A program made the translations under genes and the position numbers. Shown piece after piece: positions 1 to 5,300 of a stretch of DNA of 7,040 bases (the first letter of the stretch is position 1; each line of letters starts with the position of its first letter). Source of the DNA: Verrucomicrobia bacterium 12-59-8 (GTDB lineage: Bacteria > Verrucomicrobiota > Verrucomicrobiae > Verrucomicrobiales > Verrucomicrobiaceae); assembly GCA_002279765.1 (NCBI GenBank), contig NCCR01000223.1:4518-11557 (forward strand). Reading direction: 5' to 3'. The notes below the pieces were generated by a model that saw nothing but the letters and a program-made list of their open reading frames with translations, was not told the origin of the DNA and did no database searches.

Positions 1-550
1 GAAGCGGCACCTGGTAGATGTCGGGCTTCTTCATCGCGGGACCTCGGTAAGTACCCCAGCGACCGAAGTTGTAACTTCCGATCCCGGGATTCATGTGGGT
101 CGCGAACGTGGTCCCGTTGGGCTCTACGATCGGACCTTGAAACAAGTCGTTGGTCGGATGCGATCGCTTCAGGAAATTGATCAGCTTCATCAACGAGCCT
201 GCCGGCAGGGTGATGTGTGAATCCATTACCAGTACGTACTCGGTCTGGGCAGCGCGAACCACCAGGTCCTTAACGTACGTGCCGCTGTAGGGTCCGATCG
301 CGACGTAGTGACCGTGGGGTAACTTCTTCGTAACGAACTCGCGAGTGTCGTGACCGTGGCCCGACTTCGGATTGTTATCCAACACGACGAACTCGACGTC
401 GGGCAGGATCTCTGGATGGCCCTGCAGTATAGCCATAAGGGTCAAGGCCAGCTGCGGGTAAGAATCATAGACCGGCATCCCGATAGTCAATATCGGACGA
501 CGGTGATCACCGGGTAGCTCCACCGCTACCCGGGGGTCAAAGTTCGGCAT
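1..550 (-). CDS. GT-A (family 2-like) glycosyltransferase, C-terminus cut by window edge
   Basis: Reading leftward from an ATG at 548-550, the frame is open to the left edge and gives 183 residues. The start is supported by AGGA five bases upstream and by the stop of the preceding gene only 13 bases away. Features visible in the protein are: an opening strand ILTIGMPVYDS at about 20-30, typical of family 2-like enzymes contacting the nucleotide; VEFVVLDNNP at about 52-61, the second strand with its Asp; and YVLVMDSHITLPAGSL at about 105-120, where the usual DxD metal-binding motif is Asp110-Ser-His112. LFQGPIVEPNGTTF follows at 136-149. The family moves a sugar from an activated donor to an acceptor; donor and acceptor cannot be read from this fragment. 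No signal peptide or membrane segment is seen, so a cytoplasmic enzyme is likely. The acceptor could be the Thr-rich proteins encoded just upstream (inference). The fold assignment is firm; substrate and subfamily are open. Confidence 0.88.
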   Translation of the reverse strand, partial: MPNFDPRVAVELPGDHRRPILTIGMPVYDSYPQLALTLMAILQGHPEILPDVEFVVLDNNPKSGHGHDTREFVTKKLPHGHYVAIGPYSGTYVKDLVVRAAQTEYVLVMDSHITLPAGSLMKLINFLKRSHPTNDLFQGPIVEPNGTTFATHMNPGIGSYNFGRWGTYRGPAMKKPDIYQVPL

Positions 551-555
551 GGTTT

Positions 556-559
556 TCCT
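556..559 (-). promoter_or_regulatory. Ribosome binding site of the glycosyltransferase gene
   Basis: On the minus strand the bases before the ATG read GCAGGAAAACC. The AGGA core lies five bases from the start, a good Shine-Dalgarno match. It sits in the 13-base gap after the stop of the 610-residue gene, so the two genes are probably on one transcript. It also fixes the glycosyltransferase start. Confidence 0.7.
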
Positions 560-563
560 GCTG

Positions 564-2396
564 TTAAGGTAACGTTGTTGTCGACCCCGCGGTGGTACTG
601 TTGCTCACCGTCGTGGCCGCTTCGGTTGTGGTTGTCTGAACCGTACTTGAACTACTGGTCGTGGTGGCTGGCGGCGTACTGGTTGTCACCGGCACCGTGG
701 TGGTCGTTGTCGGCGGGGTTGTGGTGTAATACTCCGTTGTGGTTGGCGTTGTCGTAGTCGACGGTACGGTTGTAGTCGGCGACGTTACACACTCAGGAAT
801 ATCACAGCAATCCGGATCGTCAGTAACCCGTTGGAACAAATCACCAACCCGGTTAGCCAGACAATCACTAGTCTCATTCGTCCAACCACTACCCGGCGAG
901 GTCTCACTACACATCGCATAGTAATCGCGCCGGGTTCCACCTGAATCCATGCCGTAACCGACCCAGATCCCTCCAGGATTCTCACCACTGGAAACCCGAA
1001 TAACCCACAGGGTAGCACAAGGTAAGTCGCCCGGACAGCTACAGAAGATTTTCACCTCCCCTTCGGACCCGCCGCCACTCGGTAGCGTCATGCCGTCGCA
1101 TGGATTCGTACCACCGCCACCTCCGCCTCCGCCACCTGAATCCAAACAGCAGTTCGGACTCGGGAAGCCTCGCTGGAGCGAATCGCTTAAGCTTGCCGCT
1201 AGCTCCTCGGCCGTGACGTTCTGCCAGCTCGCAACCCCGCTGGACGGATTACTGGTCGAACAGCACTCGTAATAGTCCCCAAGGGACCCATAACCAACCC
1301 GCTCGGCCGTACTGCCGTTTGTAGGTGGTGCCGGAGCACCTGCCGATACCTGAGCGCTCCAGAGCGTACCGGGCGTACAGCCCGCCGAGGCGCCGCTGGG
1401 CGGATTGTATGAGTCAGCAGTCCCGGTCGAGGTGCCGACCTGTCCGAGCGGTTCCCAAGCCCCATCGCAGTAGATGAACCAGCAGCAGTACTTATTGCCA
1501 TAGTCCTGCCGGTAGCACACATAGACCGTGATGTTGATCCAGTAGGAGCACTCACCAAAGGGCACGACCGTAACGCTCATCGGCGGACCAGAGCAGCTCG
1601 CTGTATAGACAACCGTTTTGGTCCAAAACAAGATCGGGCTACAGCCATCCTGACCGTCCTGGCCGTCTTGTCCATCCTGACCGTCCTGACCGTCTTGCCC
1701 GTCCTGCCCGTCGGTACCGGGCTCGCCTACGACTGGCAACGGCGGCTCGATCGGTAGCTCGGGGTCGATAACCGGTCGGTCCGGTGGTGGCAAGACCTCG
1801 CAGTCGAGCACCAGGTCGCCGAGGATCGGACGGCAGATCGGCTCACAGCCGCACCCGCTATCGGCGAAGACCTGTGCCGACGGGTCACAGTCGGCTGTCT
1901 GAAGCTTAGTGCTGTTCAGCGTAAACTCGAGCCGGACGGTCTGTTCACCGGTAAGTCTAGAGAGCGTTACGGTCGCGCCCGATTGGTCACCGACTCGAAG
2001 CGACTTGGCGGTGATCTTCGCCAGCCCGCTGGCCAGTGGTTGATCGATCGACTCTAGGGTCAATTGGTCCTGCTGGAGATCGTTATCATGCAGGACCGTG
2101 ACCCGCGGGTAGAACGTGGTCGGCACACCGTCGAGCGAGATCGTGAGCTGAAACGTTAGAGACTTTAGGTACGGCAGGTTGGTCAATGTCCCGACCGAGT
2201 AGAAGAACCCGCCGGGACTCTGCAGCGAGTTCAGGTCCCAGTTCGAATTGGCCAACGTGTTGTTCGTGAACGTACGGATCTGCGTACCGGAATAGTCCAG
2301 CGAGGTTAACCCCGTGGAGCCCGGATCCGGCTTGGCGTTCGGGATCGCCTGCGAGAACTTGAGTGAAATGGAACCGACCCGTGCGTTTAATGCCAT
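564..2396 (-). CDS. Cys-rich modular protein with collagen-like stretch and mucin-like Thr tail
   Basis: A 610-residue protein of unrecognised family, probably a fibre, spike or surface decoration protein (inference). Layout: residues 1-165 are beta-rich with no signal peptide; 170-223 are Cys- and Pro-rich (CGCEPIC, PPPDRP); 224-250 are nine collagen-like GXY triplets, seven of them GQD; 252-339 are a Cys- and aromatic-rich region (NKYCCWFIYCDG); 340-417 and 460-531 are two copies of one Cys module, separated by a glycine linker (421-429); 538-610 are a tail with 37 Thr and 10 Ser in 73 residues. There are 26 cysteines in total, often as CC pairs, suggesting disulfides or metal binding. The start overlaps the end of the preceding gene by 10 bases. 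The Shine-Dalgarno is weak (GGA about eight bases upstream), which fits coupled translation. GXY stretches in phage fibres form triple helices; here the tract is short and could act as a trimerising stalk. Confidence 0.93.
   Translation of the reverse strand: MALNARVGSISLKFSQAIPNAKPDPGSTGLTSLDYSGTQIRTFTNNTLANSNWDLNSLQSPGGFFYSVGTLTNLPYLKSLTFQLTISLDGVPTTFYPRVTVLHDNDLQQDQLTLESIDQPLASGLAKITAKSLRVGDQSGATVTLSRLTGEQTVRLEFTLNSTKLQTADCDPSAQVFADSGCGCEPICRPILGDLVLDCEVLPPPDRPVIDPELPIEPPLPVVGEPGTDGQDGQDGQDGQDGQDGQDGQDGCSPILFWTKTVVYTASCSGPPMSVTVVPFGECSYWINITVYVCYRQDYGNKYCCWFIYCDGAWEPLGQVGTSTGTADSYNPPSGASAGCTPGTLWSAQVSAGAPAPPTNGSTAERVGYGSLGDYYECCSTSNPSSGVASWQNVTAEELAASLSDSLQRGFPSPNCCLDSGGGGGGGGGTNPCDGMTLPSGGGSEGEVKIFCSCPGDLPCATLWVIRVSSGENPGGIWVGYGMDSGGTRRDYYAMCSETSPGSGWTNETSDCLANRVGDLFQRVTDDPDCCDIPECVTSPTTTVPSTTTTPTTTEYYTTTPPTTTTTVPVTTSTPPATTTSSSSTVQTTTTEAATTVSNSTTAGSTTTLP
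567..785 (-). repeat. Mucin-like Thr/Ser/Pro-rich C-terminal tail
   Basis: Encodes residues 538-610 of the 610-residue protein. Thr occurs in runs of two to five broken by Pro, Val, Ser, Glu-Tyr-Tyr and Ala. About half the residues are Thr, ten are Ser and nine are Pro. Such tracts are normally extended and unstructured, and in secreted proteins they are often O-glycosylated. On the plus strand it appears as a GT-rich low-complexity tract made of mixed Thr codons, so selection appears to act on the amino acids rather than on a DNA repeat. Confidence 0.9.
804..1019 (-). repeat. Second copy of the tandem Cys module
   Basis: Encodes residues 460-531. It shares with the upstream copy the ordered motifs TLW, VSxG, VGYG, DYYxxCS, PxSG, WxNxT, D-L-QR and a closing P-x-CC. 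This copy is slightly shorter, lacking several residues before VGYG and before the Trp. It ends just before the Thr-rich tail. Confidence 0.8.
1110..1136 (-). repeat. Nine-glycine linker between the two Cys modules
   Basis: Encodes Gly421-429, nine consecutive glycines from GGN codons. It separates the two copies of the Cys module and probably works as a flexible hinge. On the plus strand it appears as a spurious poly-proline reading frame. Confidence 0.85.
1146..1379 (-). repeat. First copy of the tandem Cys module
   Basis: Encodes residues 340-417. Its landmarks are TLWSAQVSAG, RVGYGSLGDYYECCS, SWQNVT, SLQRG and PNCC. The same order recurs at residues 460-531, so this is an internal duplication of about 75 residues. 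The family is not recognised. The paired cysteines suggest a disulfide-stabilised or metal-stabilised small domain. Confidence 0.8.
1647..1727 (-). repeat. Collagen-like GXY tract, nine triplets
   Basis: Encodes residues 224-250: GEP, GTD, then seven GQD triplets. At the DNA level it is a 9-bp tandem repeat with third-position differences (GAC and GAT, CAG and CAA), so it can vary in copy number by slippage. Collagen-like tracts in bacterial and phage proteins usually form trimeric stalks. With only nine triplets and no hydroxyproline, helix stability would depend on flanking domains, here the Cys-rich segments. Confidence 0.92.
2387..2396 (-). promoter_or_regulatory. 10-base stop/start overlap suggesting coupled translation
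   Basis: The minus strand reads ATGGCATTAA. The ATG starts the 610-residue protein and the TAA ends the large protein in another frame. Only a weak GGA lies upstream of the ATG, so ribosomes finishing the large protein may re-initiate here. This implies one transcript and linked expression of the two proteins. Confidence 0.65.
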
Positions 2397-5300
2397 TTCG
2401 TAAGTCCAATTTCCGTTATGTGAAGCTGACCTCTCGATTCAAAACTAATCAGCAGCTCGGTGGTGCCAACTTCAATGAACTCGGTCTTGAGTCGAGACTG
2501 CTCGGCAACCAGTTGGCCGGTCGCCAACGGGGCACCGGTCCGCCAATCTTTAATCACATAGCTGGCCGCACCGTCAAGCTTGTAGGAGGCCTGCAGGGCG
2601 TAGCGACCTGGCGTAACCGGAATAACCGGTTGAGTCAGGAACCCGCCGGCGGCCACGATCGCGTGCGGCATACCTTCCAGAATGTCTGGCTGCTCGTCGA
2701 TCGTGACATGCTTAAACTGCCAGAAGGTGAGCTGCTGTAAGAAGTAGGCGTTCCGTACGTAGAGAATCGAATCAGCTACGAACGGCTTCGCGGCAGTCAC
2801 GATCTGCTGTGTCTCGTAACCGGAAACCCGCGGCGGAACACACTCACAGTTGAACTCCGCTTGGTTCTCGATAACGTTCCAGCCCGAGACGTCCTTCCGG
2901 TAGCGACATGATCCATATCGCGACGCGTCGCCGACGGCCAACCAGGTGGTCTCCTGCGAGCGGATCGACTCCGCGCTGTAGCTTACCAGCCCTTGAATCG
3001 ACGCAGTGGTCAAGTAACCACCTCGCTTATCAGGCTCGCCCGGGCACGGTGTCTCACCTGATGCAGGTCCGCAGTGGGATTCCGATGGAGGCAGACACTC
3101 AACCGGCTGCGGGGTGGTGAACTCTGGACAGAATCGAACCCCCTCGCCGTTTACATTCACGACCAGTCGGTGAAGGTCCGGATGGCTGTCGATCAAGACC
3201 CCCATGTCGCTGGTGATCTGGATGTTCGGACCCGCCACGCCGTTGATGGTTCGCAGCACGTCACCGCAGGCCAGCCCGCCGTCCAGATAGGCAGCTCCGA
3301 CCAGTGTCGACTCGCCGTCGTACAGCGGGATCTCGGCTAGCGGGATGCCAAGCTCGCCACCGCCCTGTGTTGCCCGAACGGTGACCTGATGGCTGCCAGC
3401 CTGCAGGATGTCGACCTGGTAACCGCCTGCAAGTCGAATCGCTTCCGGTTCACCTTCGTACTGCAGCAGGTATGGGTCTTGGTTAACCGGCGGCTTATCG
3501 ATGCAGTCCGGATCCGGTCGCCAGTGGGTGCGGTTCTGCGACCAGACCTCGAGCCGCTTGCGTCGCAGTCCACCTGCATAGAATATCCGGCCTGGCTCTA
3601 CGTCCAGCTCGGGCAAGTTCTCACCGCCGCCGAAGCAACTAACCAAGCCGTTCCGCAGCGATTCATCGTCGAGTATGCCGGTCGTCAGATAGCCGCTCCA
3701 CTTGCTGGTTGCCGCTTGACCTTCCATCAACTGGCCCGTCGCGGCACTGCAACGACGCAGCGATGCGGAGAGTAATTCCGTATAGGAACCTGAATTACCT
3801 GGTAGTACTCGGATCACAACCCAAACCCTTCCAGTCGACGGCCAGTTGAATAACAACCGGGTCACCCCCGTATTGGTTACCGCCACGCTGGCGATCTCGG
3901 CTAGGTTCACGTCCAGTACGACCAATTCCGTAACGTCAACCACCTGCGAGAACCCAACGGCAAACACCATCTGGGCTCCGGTCGGCAGTGAAGCGATGAC
4001 CGGCTGCCGAATGTGCTCAATGCTGTTTGCATGCTGGTAGATTTGATCTTTGCTCTGAGCCGGTAGCTGGATCACCCCAGCGGTATACTCCCAGCAGTCA
4101 TCGGGATTTGGCTGCGTCGTAACATTGTTGGTCGTCGTCCCGCTGGTCGTTCCACTGCCGGTCGTTCCACTGCCGGTCGTAGTCGCCGGGCCGGTTGTGG
4201 TGGTCGGGCCAGTCGTCGTTGGCCCGGTGGTTGTGGTCGGCGGCATGGTGGTCGTGAGTTCAGTCGGGGTCGTACCGCCGGTGTCTAACAAGCGAGCACC
4301 CGAGAACCCGAACGCTCTTGGAAGAACTCGGCAGCCACCGCCTGCGATCTGCGGTCGTCGGTTCAAGAAGTAATGCCCCGCTTGATCGCTATCGACAAAG
4401 TTCGTCAGATCGACCAAAGCCGGGAATCGGTTCCTCGGATAGTTACCGCTCACCGGAGTCGCCGGTGATTCTTCCACGATCTGGGTCGAGTTCCACTGAC
4501 CGGCTTGATACAACAGCGAGGCGGTCGGCACAACTTCAATCTTACCGAGCGGCTGTACGTAACCACTGGCCGCGTTGGCGACGGTTCCAAGGTAGGTTCC
4601 CGACAGTGACAGCACGAAGGTCTTGTTATGAGCCTGCACGACCAGTTGTGAGTTGTGATAATCAAACGCGATGTCGCTCAGCTGCAACGTCGGGTCAAAG
4701 AAAATCAGCGTCGCGGCGGTCAGCGCCGGATCAGCGTGGAACACCTTGCCGCCCTCGGTCGTGAAGTAAATCGCCGGACCGTCGGCACAGCAGATACCGG
4801 TCGCCCCATCGTTGGTCGGCAGGTAGGCGAGCTGCGTTTCACGGAACGATCGAACGCCGTCCTGACAGGCCGCATAGACCTTACCATACTGCCAGCTGCC
4901 GGGCTGAGTCGTGGTCGGCTGAGTCGTGGTAGCAAGGGTTGTAGTTGGCGCGAGCGTGGTCGTCGGAGCTGTAGTCGGATTTGTCAACTGATAACTAGCT
5001 GCTGAATAAAAATAGCCAGCCGCGCATTCCGCTAAGTTAAACCCGCCACCGTAGTTAGAACCGTCGGCACCACGATACCATCGATTGGCGTACAACAGGT
5101 ACTCGACGTCGACCGGTTGAATATTACGAGACGCTAGGCTAAACATCGGCAGATCGCAGCCGAACGGCGGTGCGGTAAATCCTCGCGATGAACTTATATC
5201 GCTAGCGGGCTCGATCGCCGATCCGCTAAGTGGCAACGTTTCGGTGGAGAACTGTAAACCCAACTGAGCTCCACGACGGTTGCCAAACTGAGCCAACACG

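Noticed and set aside
551..563. Gap between the 610-residue gene and the glycosyltransferase considered as promoter or terminator
   Set aside because: Thirteen bases are too few for either. It contains only the ribosome binding site.
1090..1272. Plus-strand ORF with a nine-proline run
   Set aside because: It is the antisense shadow of the nine-glycine linker in the 610-residue protein and has no independent support.
1199..1558. Minus-strand 119-residue ORF in another frame of the 610-residue gene
   Set aside because: It lies wholly inside a well-supported coding frame, has Arg/Pro-rich shadow composition and no ribosome binding site.
1647..1727. Short 9-bp tandem repeat considered as a CRISPR or DNA-level satellite
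   Set aside because: Units are contiguous with no spacers and vary only at third codon positions. It is a collagen-like coding repeat.
2363..2740. Plus-strand ORF of 125 residues across the junction of the two large genes
   Set aside because: It lies antisense to coding sequence of both genes, has no recognisable motif, and does not fit the single-strand layout.
4125..4373. Plus-strand ORF rich in Val, Pro and Gly (VVVVGPVVVGPVV)
   Set aside because: It is the antisense reading of Thr linker 3. It has no ribosome binding site, lies opposite a long coding frame, and its composition follows directly from Thr codons read backwards.
4318..5005. Overlapping plus-strand ORFs of 148 and 116 residues
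   Set aside because: Their Arg- and Ser-rich composition is typical of antisense frames in GC-rich coding DNA. They sit opposite block C and linker 2.
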